Shown: piece by piece, positions 16,422-25,205 of the stretch | Position numbering within the stretch: position 1 is the first letter of the stretch | Layout of the letters: each line of letters opens with the position of its first letter | The notes under the pieces: generated by a model | Seen by the model: the letters and a program-made list of their open reading frames with translations, nothing else | What the model was told of the DNA's origin: nothing | Database searches by the model: none | Translations under genes and position numbers: made by a program | Source: Microbacterium sp. HD4P20 | GTDB taxonomy: Bacteria; Actinomycetota; Actinomycetes; Actinomycetales; Microbacteriaceae | Direction: 5' to 3' | Length of the DNA stretch: 64,000 nt | Assembly (NCBI RefSeq): GCF_019449275.2 | Contig: NZ_JAHZQZ020000012.1 | Span: 310,001-374,000, forward strand

Positions 16422-17762
16422 CTACGGGGCCAGGCGCGTCGGGCCTCGGAAGAGGTACGTGACCTCGCGGATCGAGTCCTGCCCGAGCAGCAGCATCATC
16501 ACGCGCGCGAGGCCCATGCCGAAGCCGCCGTGCGGCGGGGCGCCGTAGCGGAAGAAGTCGAGGTAGAAGTCGAGGTGCTCGGGTTCGAGCCCCTTCTCCT
16601 TCGCCTGTTCGATCAGCACGTCGACGCGGTGCTCGCGCTGAGCGCCGGTCGTGATCTCGACGCCCTTGAACAGCAGGTCGTAGCTCTTGGTGAGCCCGGT
16701 CTCTTCATCGCGCATGTGGTAGAACGCGCGGATCTCGGGGTGGTAGTCGGTGATGAAGACGAACTGGTGACCGTACGTCTCCTCGACGTATGCGGAGATC
16801 TGACGTTCGCCCTCGGGGTCGAGGTCACCGTCGGTGCGGGGCACCTCGTAGCCTCGGCTCTTCACGATCTCGAGCGCCTCGGCGAGCGGGATGCGCGGGA
16901 ACGGGATCGCCGGCACCTGCACCTCCAGACCGAACAGCTCCTCGATCTCGGCGCCGTGCTTCTCCTTCACCGCGGCGATAGCGGTGGCGAGCAGTTCCTC
17001 CTGCATCTTCGCGACGTCCTCGTGCGAGTCGATCCAGCTGATCTCGGCGTCGATCGAGGTGAACTCGGTCGCATGGCGGGAGGTGAACGACGGGTCGGCG
17101 CGGAAGGCCGGCGCGATCTCGAAGATCTTGCCGAACCCGGCGACCTGGGCCATCTGCTTGAAGAACTGCGGCGACTGCGCGAGGTAGGCGGTCTGGTCGC
17201 CGAAGTACTCGAGCGAGAACAGCTCGGCATTGGATTCGGATGCCGACGCCATGAGCTTCGGCGAGTGCACCTCGATGTAGTCCCGCTCGATCCAGTACGA
17301 GCGCATCGCGTGCTCGAGCGTGGTCTGCACGCGGAAGATGAGGTTGTTGCGACGCTGGCGCAGGTCGAGGAAGCGCCAGTCCATGCGCTTGTCCATGCCG
17401 GAGTCGGCGGCGATCGGCGTCTCGGGCAGCGCCGCGGCGGCGATCTCGAGCGATCCGATCTTGATCTCGACGCCGCCGAGCTTGACCCGCTCGTCGTGCT
17501 TGAGCTCGCCCCGCACCGTCAAGAACGTGCCGGTTGCGAGGTTCGAGATCAGGTCGGTGAGGGTGAGGGCCGCGGCATCCTGTTCGGTGCCGTCCTCGGC
17601 GGGCCGGGTCGCCGGATTCACCAGCTGCACCGCGCCCGTCTCATCGCGAAGGATGACGAACTGCACCTTCTTCTGGTCGCGGACGGTCTCGACCCATCCG
17701 GACACGGAGACGGGGCCGTCGGCGAGACCCTTGAGCTGACCTACCAGAACGCGTTCACTCAC
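16422..17762 (-). CDS. aspS: Aspartyl-tRNA synthetase, archaeal/eukaryotic type
   Basis: Charges tRNA-Asp, and perhaps tRNA-Asn, with aspartate. The protein has about 446 residues: an OB-fold anticodon-binding domain (SGWVETVRDQ..QFVILRD), then the class II core with motif 2 (IFEIAPAFRADPSFTSRHATEF) and motif 3 (PPHGGFGMGLARVMMLLLG). The bacterial GAD insertion is absent; the usual bacterial enzyme is near 590 residues. The frame could start 3 codons upstream at a TTG (17771), but a GTG at 17762 lies 8 nt after TATGCT and reads MSERVLVGQL, so I chose it. Divergent from a small membrane protein gene. Confidence 0.92.
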   Translation of the reverse strand: MSERVLVGQLKGLADGPVSVSGWVETVRDQKKVQFVILRDETGAVQLVNPATRPAEDGTEQDAAALTLTDLISNLATGTFLTVRGELKHDERVKLGGVEIKIGSLEIAAAALPETPIAADSGMDKRMDWRFLDLRQRRNNLIFRVQTTLEHAMRSYWIERDYIEVHSPKLMASASESNAELFSLEYFGDQTAYLAQSPQFFKQMAQVAGFGKIFEIAPAFRADPSFTSRHATEFTSIDAEISWIDSHEDVAKMQEELLATAIAAVKEKHGAEIEELFGLEVQVPAIPFPRIPLAEALEIVKSRGYEVPRTDGDLDPEGERQISAYVEETYGHQFVFITDYHPEIRAFYHMRDEETGLTKSYDLLFKGVEITTGAQREHRVDVLIEQAKEKGLEPEHLDFYLDFFRYGAPPHGGFGMGLARVMMLLLGQDSIREVTYLFRGPTRLAP

Positions 17763-17797
17763 GAGCGTCAAGCATACGGGGGACCTAAGATGTCGCC

Positions 17798-18166
17798 GTG
17801 ACCACCACGACTCCCGGAGCCGCGTCGCGCCCCGTGCGTGTGTGGGACATCGTGCTCACGATCGTGTTGGTGATCGGCTCCGCCGTGCTCGCGACAGGGG
17901 CATCGCTGATGGGCATGTTCCTCGTCATGGCGTCCGACCCCTGCGGAGTTCGCACCTGCATCAGCGAGCTCATCACCCTCGGGTGGCTGATGGGCATGAT
18001 CCTGCCGTGGGTCGCCTTCCTCGCGTCCACCGTCGTGGCCATCGTGCTGATGGTGAAGAGGCGTCTGTCGTTCTGGGTTCCGCTGGCCGGGGCCGCCGCG
18101 ATCGTCCTGAGCCTCGTCGCAGCCTTCGCGGTGACGGCGGCGGGCGTGCCGGGCACGTCGCTCTGA
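17798..18166 (+). CDS. Small integral membrane protein, unknown function
   Basis: A 122-residue protein with about four hydrophobic segments: VWDIVLTIVLVIGSAVLATG, LGWLMGMILPWVAFLASTVVA, and FWVPLAGAAAIVLSLVAAFAV are the clearest. Two cysteines (CGVRTC) lie in the first external loop and could form a disulfide. I recognise no family. TAAGAT ends 6 nt before the GTG start, which implies a leaderless message. It diverges from aspS by a gap of about 35 bp. Confidence 0.75.
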   Translation: MTTTTPGAASRPVRVWDIVLTIVLVIGSAVLATGASLMGMFLVMASDPCGVRTCISELITLGWLMGMILPWVAFLASTVVAIVLMVKRRLSFWVPLAGAAAIVLSLVAAFAVTAAGVPGTSL

Positions 18167-18292
18167 ACCGTCGCGAGCTCGGGGTCTCCGGAGTCCGATT
18201 CGGGGGTTAGCACCCAGGAACCGTTCACGACGTGCCCGTACGGTGGATCGGAGATCACCGACCGCCTGCGACATTCGGGGAAGCGACGACCG

Positions 18293-19021
18293 ATGACCGA
18301 CACCTCTACCTCTGGCGACACGTCCTGGCTGGGCACCCTTCTCGACTGGTCCGTCTCGCTCATGGACGTCGTGGGCCCCGCCGGAGCGGGAATCGCGATC
18401 GCTCTCGAGAACCTCTTCCCACCCCTGCCGAGCGAGGTCGTGCTGCCGATGGCGGGACTGGCGGCCAGCCGTGGGTCGTTCACGCTGTTCGAGGCGCTCG
18501 CCTGGACCACCCTCGGCTCGATCGTCGGGGCGTTCCTCCTCTACGGCATCGGCGCGTGGTTCGGAGCCGACCGGCTTCGCCGCATCGCCGGGAAGACGCC
18601 GCTGCTGCACCCCGAAGACATCGACCGCACGGTCGCTTGGTTCGAGCGACACGGCGGCAAGGCGGTCTTCTTCGGGCGGATGATCCCGATCTTCCGGAGC
18701 CTCATCTCCATCCCGGCCGGTGTCACCCGCATGCCGCTGTGGCGGTTCGGACTGCTCACAGCCCTGGGGAGCCTCATCTGGAACACGATCTTCGTGCTCG
18801 CCGGCTACATTCTCGGTGAGTCCTGGCATGTCATCGAGCAGTACGTCGACGTCGTCCAGTACGTCGTGATCGCGGTGGTCGCGCTCGCCGCGGCATGGTT
18901 CGTGTTCGTCCGCACGCGTGCCTTGATCACGGCGTCGCGCGAGCGCCGGGAGGCGCAGGCATCGGCAGAGCAGTCGTCGCACGAGAGTCGGCGCGAGCTC
19001 ACCTCGACGCCGTCGGACTGA
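18293..19021 (+). CDS. DedA-family membrane protein
   Basis: A 242-residue DedA/SNARE-associated protein of the inner membrane. The family signature is clear: AGIAIALENLFPPLPSEVVLPMAG, the re-entrant region, GSIVGAFLLYGIGAWFGADRLRR, and FFGRMIPIFRSLISIPAGVTRMP with conserved Arg residues, followed by SLIWNTIFVLAGYILG. DedA proteins act as lipid scramblases or flippases, for example of undecaprenyl phosphate. A short leader with GGGGAAG precedes the ATG. It ends 42 bp before the phosphatase gene. Confidence 0.9.
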   Translation: MTDTSTSGDTSWLGTLLDWSVSLMDVVGPAGAGIAIALENLFPPLPSEVVLPMAGLAASRGSFTLFEALAWTTLGSIVGAFLLYGIGAWFGADRLRRIAGKTPLLHPEDIDRTVAWFERHGGKAVFFGRMIPIFRSLISIPAGVTRMPLWRFGLLTALGSLIWNTIFVLAGYILGESWHVIEQYVDVVQYVVIAVVALAAAWFVFVRTRALITASRERREAQASAEQSSHESRRELTSTPSD

Positions 19022-19063
19022 CGCTCAGCGGCCCCACAGATCGAGCCGCCGTAGACTGGGGCG

Positions 19064-19693
19064 GTGCCCGCCGATCGCCTTCATCTCGTGCGCCATGGGG
19101 AGGTTCACAATCCTCGCCGCGTTCTCTACGGGCGACTCCCCGGATATGGCCTGAGCGCCGCCGGCCGCGGCATGGCTCGCCAGGCCGCCGAGTTCGTGCA
19201 GGCGATGCAGCGCCCGGTGTCCACGCTCGTCTGCTCGCCGCTGCAGCGCACCCAGGAATCCGCGGAGCCGTTCACCGAGCTCTTCGGCATCGAGCCGGTC
19301 ATCGACGAGCGCGTCATCGAGCCGACGAACGTCTTCGAGGGCAAGCGCATGGTGCGGGCCCTCGTCAACCCGTGGAACTGGCGACACCTGCGCAAGCCGG
19401 CGCTCCCGAGCTGGGGTGAGCCGTACGCCGACGTCGTGGGGCGCATGAATGCGGCCATGACCCACGCGTGGGATGCCGCGGACGCGGGCGACGTCGTCAT
19501 CGTCTCGCACCAGCTGCCGATCTGGGTGACTCACCTCGCGGTCGCGGGTCTTCCGCTGCGTCACGACCCGCGCGACCGGCGGTGCGGGCTGTCGAGTGTG
19601 ACGAGCTTCGAGATGGTGGACGGGAAGTGGACCGAGACCGCCTACGCCGAGCCGGCGTCGGCGGCCGGCGCGGTGGACGTGGGGGCGGTATGA
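19064..19693 (+). CDS. Histidine phosphatase family protein
   Basis: A 209-residue phosphoglycerate-mutase-like protein. The catalytic RHG motif is in LHLVRHGEVHNPRR, the second phosphate-binding Arg in SPLQRTQESAEP, and the second catalytic His in VVIVSHQLPIW. TAGACT ends 6 nt before the GTG, so it is probably leaderless. The stop codon overlaps the start of the ResA-like gene (ATGA). A homologous phosphatase (Rv0525, from memory) heads the same cytochrome c operon in M. tuberculosis; its substrate is unknown. Confidence 0.88.
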   Translation: MPADRLHLVRHGEVHNPRRVLYGRLPGYGLSAAGRGMARQAAEFVQAMQRPVSTLVCSPLQRTQESAEPFTELFGIEPVIDERVIEPTNVFEGKRMVRALVNPWNWRHLRKPALPSWGEPYADVVGRMNAAMTHAWDAADAGDVVIVSHQLPIWVTHLAVAGLPLRHDPRDRRCGLSSVTSFEMVDGKWTETAYAEPASAAGAVDVGAV

Positions 19694-20304
19694 CCAGGAT
19701 GGGACGCAGGCTGCGGGCCGGAGCTGGGACCGCTCTGGTAATCGCGGGGCTGATGGCGGCGCTCACCGGATGCACGAGCGACCCGCTCGCCGACCAGTAC
19801 CGCGAGGGCGACAACAAGGGATTCATCGCAGCCGATGGTCGGCAGATCGAGGAGATCCCGGCGGACGAGCGCACCGAGCCGATCGAGTTCGAGGGCGTGC
19901 TCGACGTCGGGGGCACCGCCACCAGCGCCGACTACGCCGGCGACGTGCTGGTCGTGAACTTCTGGTACGCCGCGTGCGCGCCGTGCCGTGTCGAGGCGGA
20001 GCAGCTCGAAGACGCGCACGAGACGTTCCAAGGGCAGGACGTGTCGTTCCTCGGGGTGAACCTGTACGACGGAGCGGAGGCGTCGAGGGCGTTCGCCGAG
20101 ACGTACGGCGTCACCTATCCGAGCGCCCTGGCCACCGAGGACGGGTCGATCAAGCTCGCGTTCGCCGGGCAGACGCCGCTCAATGCCGTACCGGTCACAC
20201 TCGTGCTCGACACCGAGGGCCGCGTCGCTGCGCGCATCATCGGCCAACTCGACGACGCGTCGATCCTCGAGACTCTCGTGCGCGACGCCCTGGAGGAGGC
20301 GTGA
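19690..20304 (+). CDS. resA: ResA/TlpA-like thiol-disulfide lipoprotein
   Basis: A 204-residue thioredoxin-fold lipoprotein of the outer face of the membrane. It has a basic N terminus, a hydrophobic stretch and the lipobox ALTGC, then a TlpA-like domain with VVNFWYAACAPCRVEAEQL, whose CxxC is C-A-P-C, and the cis-Pro loop NAVPVTLVLD. It keeps the heme-binding Cys pair of apocytochrome c reduced, with electrons from CcdA. The ATG at 19690 overlaps the previous stop and fits the signal peptide. Second gene of the cytochrome c maturation operon. Confidence 0.92.
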   Translation: MTRMGRRLRAGAGTALVIAGLMAALTGCTSDPLADQYREGDNKGFIAADGRQIEEIPADERTEPIEFEGVLDVGGTATSADYAGDVLVVNFWYAACAPCRVEAEQLEDAHETFQGQDVSFLGVNLYDGAEASRAFAETYGVTYPSALATEDGSIKLAFAGQTPLNAVPVTLVLDTEGRVAARIIGQLDDASILETLVRDALEEA

Positions 20305-21146
20305 ACCTCGGCGCCCTCGTCGCCGACGGGTCGCTGCTCGTCGCCATTCCGATCGCGGTGCTCGCGGGGCTGGTGTCGTTCCTGTCGCCGTGCGTCCTTC
20401 CGCTCGTGCCGGGGTATCTCGGCTTCATCGGTGGCGCGGTCGCGCCGCGTCAGACGTCTGAGCTGGTCGAAGGGCGCTCAGCGACCGGCGACCCTCGGTC
20501 GTCGAGCGAGGAGCGCGGCGACGACACGCAACGCGTCGTGATGACGGATGCCGCGACCGAGGCGCCCGCACGCGGGCGACTCGTGCTGGGCGTCCTGCTG
20601 TTCATCGCGGGATTCACGGTGGTGTTCGTGAGCATCGCGGTGCTCGGCGGCACGCTGGGCCGCTTCCTGTTCGAGTACCAGGACCTCATCACCCGCATCC
20701 TCGGGCTCGTCGTCATCGCCATGGGGCTCGTCTTCGTCGGCGCCTTCGGCTGGATGCAGCAGATCGCCCGCCCCCAGGTCCGCTCGAACCTGGGTCTCGT
20801 CGGCGCACCGCTGCTGGGCGTCGCACTCGGCATCGGGTGGGCGCCGTGCATCGGCCCCACACTCGCGGTGATCCTGTCGATGGCGTTCGACTCCGGCTCG
20901 GCCGGGCGCGCCGCACTTCTGGGCGTCGCGTACTCGCTGGGCCTCGGCATCCCGTTCCTCCTGCTCACCCTCGGCTTCGGGTGGGCGACGCGGTCGGTCT
21001 CGTTCGTGCGCCGCCACATCCGGGTCGTCAACCTGGTGGGGGGCGGGCTGCTCATCGTCGTGGGCCTGCTCATGGTGACCGGCGTCTGGACGGCGATCAT
21101 GGCCCAGCTGCAGGGGGTGTTCGCCAGTGTCCCGGCCCCGCTCTGA
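20301..21146 (+). CDS. ccdA: Cytochrome c biogenesis transmembrane protein CcdA
   Basis: A 281-residue membrane protein that moves reducing power from cytosolic thioredoxin to ResA. The N-terminal motif LVSFLSPCVLPLVPGYLGF holds the first redox Cys, and the second is in LGIGWAPCIGPTLAVI, with about six TM helices. It starts with a GTG that overlaps the resA stop. Between TM1 and TM2 (about residues 50-95) lies an unusual hydrophilic insert, TSELVEGRSATGDPRSSSEERGDDTQ, produced by a dispersed palindromic repeat (20475-20534) read in frame. Confidence 0.93.
   Translation: MNLGALVADGSLLVAIPIAVLAGLVSFLSPCVLPLVPGYLGFIGGAVAPRQTSELVEGRSATGDPRSSSEERGDDTQRVVMTDAATEAPARGRLVLGVLLFIAGFTVVFVSIAVLGGTLGRFLFEYQDLITRILGLVVIAMGLVFVGAFGWMQQIARPQVRSNLGLVGAPLLGVALGIGWAPCIGPTLAVILSMAFDSGSAGRAALLGVAYSLGLGIPFLLLTLGFGWATRSVSFVRRHIRVVNLVGGGLLIVVGLLMVTGVWTAIMAQLQGVFASVPAPL
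20475..20534. repeat. REP-like palindromic repeat inside ccdA
   Basis: CGCTCAGCGACCGG (20475-20488) and the arm beginning CGGTCGTCGAGCGAG (20496-20534) form an imperfect inverted repeat. The second arm agrees with the metH copy at about 34 of 39 bases. It is translated as a loop between TM1 and TM2 without breaking the frame. Confidence 0.75.
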
Positions 21147-22875
21147 CGCGCCGATCGCGGGCGATCCACTGGGCCCCCGCACCCCGAGGCTCGCCGCGGC
21201 GCGCCAGCGCCGTGGTGAGTGGGAGCGGGGACGCCCGGCGGATCACGCCGATTCTGCCGAGCAGCCTGGCGACGTCAACCAGCCCGCGCTCGGCTTCATC
21301 GGCTGGCTGCGGTGGGGGTGGCGTCAGCTCACCTCGATGCGCACGGCGCTCGTGCTGCTGCTCCTGCTCGCGATCGCGGCCGTGCCCGGCTCGCTCGTGC
21401 CGCAGCGCAGCGCCGACCCCAACGGCGTCACGCAGTACTTCACCGACAACCCCGAGCTCGCACCGATCCTCGACAACCTGAGCCTGTTCGACGTGTACAC
21501 GTCGCCGTGGTTCTCGGCGATCTACATCCTGCTGTTCGTCTCGCTCGTCGGCTGCGTCATCCCGCGCACGAAGCACCATTGGAAGGCGCTCCGGGCAAAG
21601 CCGCCACGCACGCCCGCGCGCCTGTCGCGGCTGGACGTGCACCGTTCCGAGACGCTCGAATACGCCGACGTCCAGGCGGCTGCTGCTGCGGCATCCGACT
21701 CGATCGAAGCCGCGCAGCAGCAGCTCAAGAAGGCCGGCTACCGCGTCGAGCGCTACGACTCCCGCGGTGCACTCTCGGTGTCGGCCGAGCGCGGGTATCT
21801 GCGCGAGACCGGCAACCTGGTCTTCCACGCGTCGCTGGTCGGCGTGCTGATCGCGGTCGGCATCGGCGGAGGCTTCACCCACACGGGTCAGACGGTGATC
21901 ATCGAGGGCCGCACGTGGGTCAACACGATGCTCGACTACACCTCGTTCAACCCGGGGCGGTTCGTCGACGAGAACGCGCTCGCGCCGTACGCACTCACGC
22001 TCGACCGCTTCGACGTGACCTACCAGCCGCGCGGCACGCAGGGGGAGGGGCAGGCGGGCGACTTCGTCGCGAACCTCACCACCCAGAGGCCCGGCGAGGC
22101 GACCGGCACCGGCGAGGTGCGCGTCAATCACCCCCTCGAGATGGCCGGCGACCGCATCTACCTCATGGGCAACGGCTACGCTCCGACGCTCACGATCCGC
22201 GACGGCGACGGCGAAGTGGTGTTCTCGGAGTCGGTGCCGTTCCTGCCGCAGGACACCAATATGACCTCGCTCGGCGTCGTGAAGGTGCCCGACGGCCTCG
22301 ACGAGCAGATGGGGCTCGTCGGGTTCTTCTATCCGACGCAGGTCCAGCGCCAGGACGGCGCGTTCACGTCGGCGTACCCCGCTCTGACGAACCCGGTCGT
22401 GACGCTCGACGTCTACACCGGCGACCTCGGCATCGACGGCGGCGTGCCGCGGTCGGTGTACACGCTCGACACCGGTGAGATGGACAAGCTCGCCGGTCGC
22501 GGCACCGACGTCGAGTCGATCGAGATCGCGCCCGGCGAGACGGCCGAGTTGCCGAACGGGCTCGGCACGATCACGTTCGAGAACGAGGCGCCCGACGGCG
22601 CGAGCGGCTACGAGGACTCGGTCAAGCGCTACGTGTCGCTGTCGGTGCACCGGGATGCCGCGGCCACCTGGGTGCTGATCTTCGCGGTGCTCGCGACCGC
22701 CGGCCTCCTCGCCGCGCTGTTCGTGCCACGCCGCCGCATGTGGGTCAAGGCCACACCCGGCGGCCACACCGTGCAGCTCGAGTACGCGGGGCTCGCGCGC
22801 GGCGAGGACCCGACACTGGATGCCGCGGTGGAGCAGTTCGCGCAGCGGCATCTCGCCTCGCTGCCCGACCGCTGA
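21127..22875 (+). CDS. resB: Cytochrome c synthesis protein ResB (Ccs1)
   Basis: A 582-residue membrane protein that works with CcsB/ResC in System II heme attachment. The N-terminal WLRWGWRQLTSMRTALVLLLLLAIAAVPGSLVPQ is the ResB family hallmark. TM helices follow near residues 60-85, 125-145 and 230-255, then a large external domain and a last helix (AATWVLIFAVLATAGLLAALFVP). The first 20 bases overlap ccdA, so translation is coupled. The N-terminal 40 residues are charged and variable. Confidence 0.93.
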   Translation: MSRPRSDAPIAGDPLGPRTPRLAAARQRRGEWERGRPADHADSAEQPGDVNQPALGFIGWLRWGWRQLTSMRTALVLLLLLAIAAVPGSLVPQRSADPNGVTQYFTDNPELAPILDNLSLFDVYTSPWFSAIYILLFVSLVGCVIPRTKHHWKALRAKPPRTPARLSRLDVHRSETLEYADVQAAAAAASDSIEAAQQQLKKAGYRVERYDSRGALSVSAERGYLRETGNLVFHASLVGVLIAVGIGGGFTHTGQTVIIEGRTWVNTMLDYTSFNPGRFVDENALAPYALTLDRFDVTYQPRGTQGEGQAGDFVANLTTQRPGEATGTGEVRVNHPLEMAGDRIYLMGNGYAPTLTIRDGDGEVVFSESVPFLPQDTNMTSLGVVKVPDGLDEQMGLVGFFYPTQVQRQDGAFTSAYPALTNPVVTLDVYTGDLGIDGGVPRSVYTLDTGEMDKLAGRGTDVESIEIAPGETAELPNGLGTITFENEAPDGASGYEDSVKRYVSLSVHRDAAATWVLIFAVLATAGLLAALFVPRRRMWVKATPGGHTVQLEYAGLARGEDPTLDAAVEQFAQRHLASLPDR

Positions 22876-22924
22876 CGGCGCCCCGTCCCGCTCAGACGAG
22901 AAACCCCGACGTAGACTGGAAGCC

Positions 22925-24007
22925 ATGCCCGAGTCCTCTGCCCTGACGCTCGAATCGGTCTCTGTGCTGCTGGTCTGGACGGCCATCGCCGTCTACGCGC
23001 TGGCATTCATCGCGTACGCGGTCGATCTCGCCCGCCGGGGCGCCGTGGCTGTGGATGTCAAGAGCGCCGCGAGGACCGAGAACTCCCGGGAGCGCGAGCT
23101 CGTCGCAGCGGGAGGCGGCTCTGCCGGCAGCGCCGGGCGGCCGGGAGCGATCGCCGCGATGCGCGCCCAGGAGGACGCGTCCGAGGCAGCCCTCAACGCC
23201 CCGATCGGCCGCCGCGAGCGCCTGGTGTGGGCACGGATCGGCACGTCGCTGACCGTGCTCGCCTTCCTGTTCCATCTCGGCGGCGACCTCACGCGCGGCA
23301 TCGCCGCGGGACGCGTGCCGTGGTCGAACATGTACGAGTTCGCCCTGACCGGGACGCTCCTCGTCGTCGCGGTGTACCTGGGGGTGCTCTTCCGGTACGA
23401 CCTGCGGTTCCTCGGCTCATTCATCACCGGTCTCACGGTGGTGCTGCTCGGGGCATCGGCGCTGAGCTTCTACGTCGAGATCACGCCGCTCATGGATCCG
23501 CTGAAGTCGGTGTGGCTCGTCATCCACGTGTTCGTGGCATCCCTCGCGACGGCGCTCTTCGCACTGGCATTCGGCCTGTCGGTGCTGCAGCTGATGCAGG
23601 CGCGGCGTGAGCGGATCATCGCCGCCGCGGCCGCTGTCGAGGCGGGCGGGCCGGCTCCCCGCAGCGGTCCCCGCTTCCTGCGCACACTGCCCGGCGCTGA
23701 CGCCCTCGAGTCGCTCGCGTACCGGTTCGCGATCCTGGGCTTCATCTTCTGGACCTTCACGCTGATCGCCGGCTCGATCTGGGCGAACGACGCGTGGGGG
23801 CGCTACTGGGGCTTCGACACGAAGGAAGTGTGGACCTTCGTCATCTGGGTGCTCTACGCCGGCTACATCCACGCGCGCGCTACCCGCGGCTGGCGGGGTG
23901 CCCGTTCGGCATGGTTGTCGATCATCGGCTTCACTGCCGTGATCTTCAACTTCACGATCGTGAACATGTTCTTCAAGGGGCTTCACGCCTACTCCGGTCT
24001 GGAGTGA
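22925..24007 (+). CDS. ccsB: Cytochrome c synthesis protein CcsB/ResC
   Basis: A 360-residue heme-handling membrane protein of the HHP family that exports heme and attaches it to apocytochrome c. The WWD-type heme motif is WGRYWGFDTKEVWTFVIW, and conserved His residues lie in TM helices (FHLGGD, VIHVFVASL). The N-terminal 100 residues include a cytosolic region rich in Ala, Arg and Glu. The ATG is 7 nt after TAGACT, so besides read-through from resB it has its own leaderless promoter. Last gene of the respiratory maturation cluster. Confidence 0.92.
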   Translation: MPESSALTLESVSVLLVWTAIAVYALAFIAYAVDLARRGAVAVDVKSAARTENSRERELVAAGGGSAGSAGRPGAIAAMRAQEDASEAALNAPIGRRERLVWARIGTSLTVLAFLFHLGGDLTRGIAAGRVPWSNMYEFALTGTLLVVAVYLGVLFRYDLRFLGSFITGLTVVLLGASALSFYVEITPLMDPLKSVWLVIHVFVASLATALFALAFGLSVLQLMQARRERIIAAAAAVEAGGPAPRSGPRFLRTLPGADALESLAYRFAILGFIFWTFTLIAGSIWANDAWGRYWGFDTKEVWTFVIWVLYAGYIHARATRGWRGARSAWLSIIGFTAVIFNFTIVNMFFKGLHAYSGLE

Positions 24008-24136
24008 CGGCCTGACGGCGGCGCGCCTAGCCCGTCGTATGGCTCGGCGTCAACCCCGGGGCTAGTCCTGGGCAGTTCTGGGACGCTGAATCCCGCGCAC
24101 CGCTCGGGTCGGTGACGCTCGATTCAGGAGTGCCCC

Positions 24137-25201
24137 ATGACCGATGTCCTCGCCCCCGCCAGCGTCACCGCCGTCATCCCGGTGAGCCCCAGGGGGCCAT
24201 TGAGCGGGCAGCTCGTGCAGCTCCTCGGGCAGCCGCCGCAGGACGATCCCGTGGCGGGGCTCTCCGAGGTGGTCGACGAGGCGCTGGCGTCGCCCGACGT
24301 GCTCTGCGACGACGACGTGCAGCTGTCGCTGTTCCTGCTGTACTGCGTCGTGTACGGGTCGCTGCCGCAGATCGATCCGCACTGGGAGTGGCACCCTGAT
24401 CTGCTCGCAGTGCGCGGCCGGCTCGAGCGAGCATTCGAGCAGCGGCTGCGCGATCTGGTCGAGGTCGGCCCGCTTCCCGAACCGACACGGGATGCGGTCG
24501 CCCGTCGCCTCTTCGAGATGACAGCGCCCACGAGTGGGCCGAGCCTGTCTCGCTTCGTGGCGAAGAATGCGACGCGGACGCAGCTGGATGAGTTCCTCAT
24601 CAACCGGAGCATCTACACCCTGCGCGAGGCCGATCCCCACTCCTGGGCGATCCCTCGTCTCACCGGCCGGCCGAAGGCCGCCCTGGTCGAGATCCAGTCC
24701 GACGAGTACGGAGCGGGCGACCCCCTCCGCATGCATTCGGCGATCTTCGCGCAGACGATGCGCGGCGCCGGACTCGACGACACCTACGGCGCGCACATCG
24801 ACCTCGTCCCCGCGATCACCCTCGCGGTTCACAACATGATGTCGATGTTCGGGCTCCACCGCCGCCTGCGCGGTGCGATCGTCGGACACCTCGCGGCGTT
24901 CGAGATGACATCCTCGCTGCCCAACCGGTCCTATGGCGACGGCTTTCGCCGGCTCGGCTTCGGGCCGGACGTGACGTGGTACTTCGATGAGCACGTCGAA
25001 GCGGATGCCGTGCACGAGCAGATCGCCGCACGCGATCTGGCGGGATCGCTCGCCGAGGATGAGCCGGAGCTGCTCGAGGACATCGTCTTCGGCGCTGCCG
25101 CGTGCCTGGCGATGGACGACCTCGCCGGAGCTGAGGTGCTCGAGGCCTGGTCGAACGGCCGCAGCGTCCTTCGCAGGCCGTACGTGCCGACGGTCGGGTG
25201 A
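24137..25201 (+). CDS. Heme-oxygenase-like diiron protein (iron-containing redox enzyme family)
   Basis: A 354-residue helical protein. Potential iron ligands are E190 and H200 (ten apart), E255, and H286-x3-D290-x2-H293 (YFDEHVEADAVHE). As I remember it, this spacing is that of the diiron heme-oxygenase-like oxidases (HDO; for instance CADD and SznF), so I infer an O2-using metal enzyme. The substrate is unknown. The ATG has AGGAG upstream. It heads a tight operon: the glycosyltransferase ATG is 5 nt after its stop, and the CDGSH gene overlaps the glycosyltransferase. The N-terminal 100 residues have no clear relatives that I know. Confidence 0.78.
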   Translation: MTDVLAPASVTAVIPVSPRGPLSGQLVQLLGQPPQDDPVAGLSEVVDEALASPDVLCDDDVQLSLFLLYCVVYGSLPQIDPHWEWHPDLLAVRGRLERAFEQRLRDLVEVGPLPEPTRDAVARRLFEMTAPTSGPSLSRFVAKNATRTQLDEFLINRSIYTLREADPHSWAIPRLTGRPKAALVEIQSDEYGAGDPLRMHSAIFAQTMRGAGLDDTYGAHIDLVPAITLAVHNMMSMFGLHRRLRGAIVGHLAAFEMTSSLPNRSYGDGFRRLGFGPDVTWYFDEHVEADAVHEQIAARDLAGSLAEDEPELLEDIVFGAAACLAMDDLAGAEVLEAWSNGRSVLRRPYVPTVG

Positions 25202-25205
25202 CGGG

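Noticed and set aside
24026..24070. CTAGCCC/GGGCTAG inverted repeat after ccsB as a terminator
   Set aside because: Only 7 bp with a loop of about 28 nt; too weak to call.
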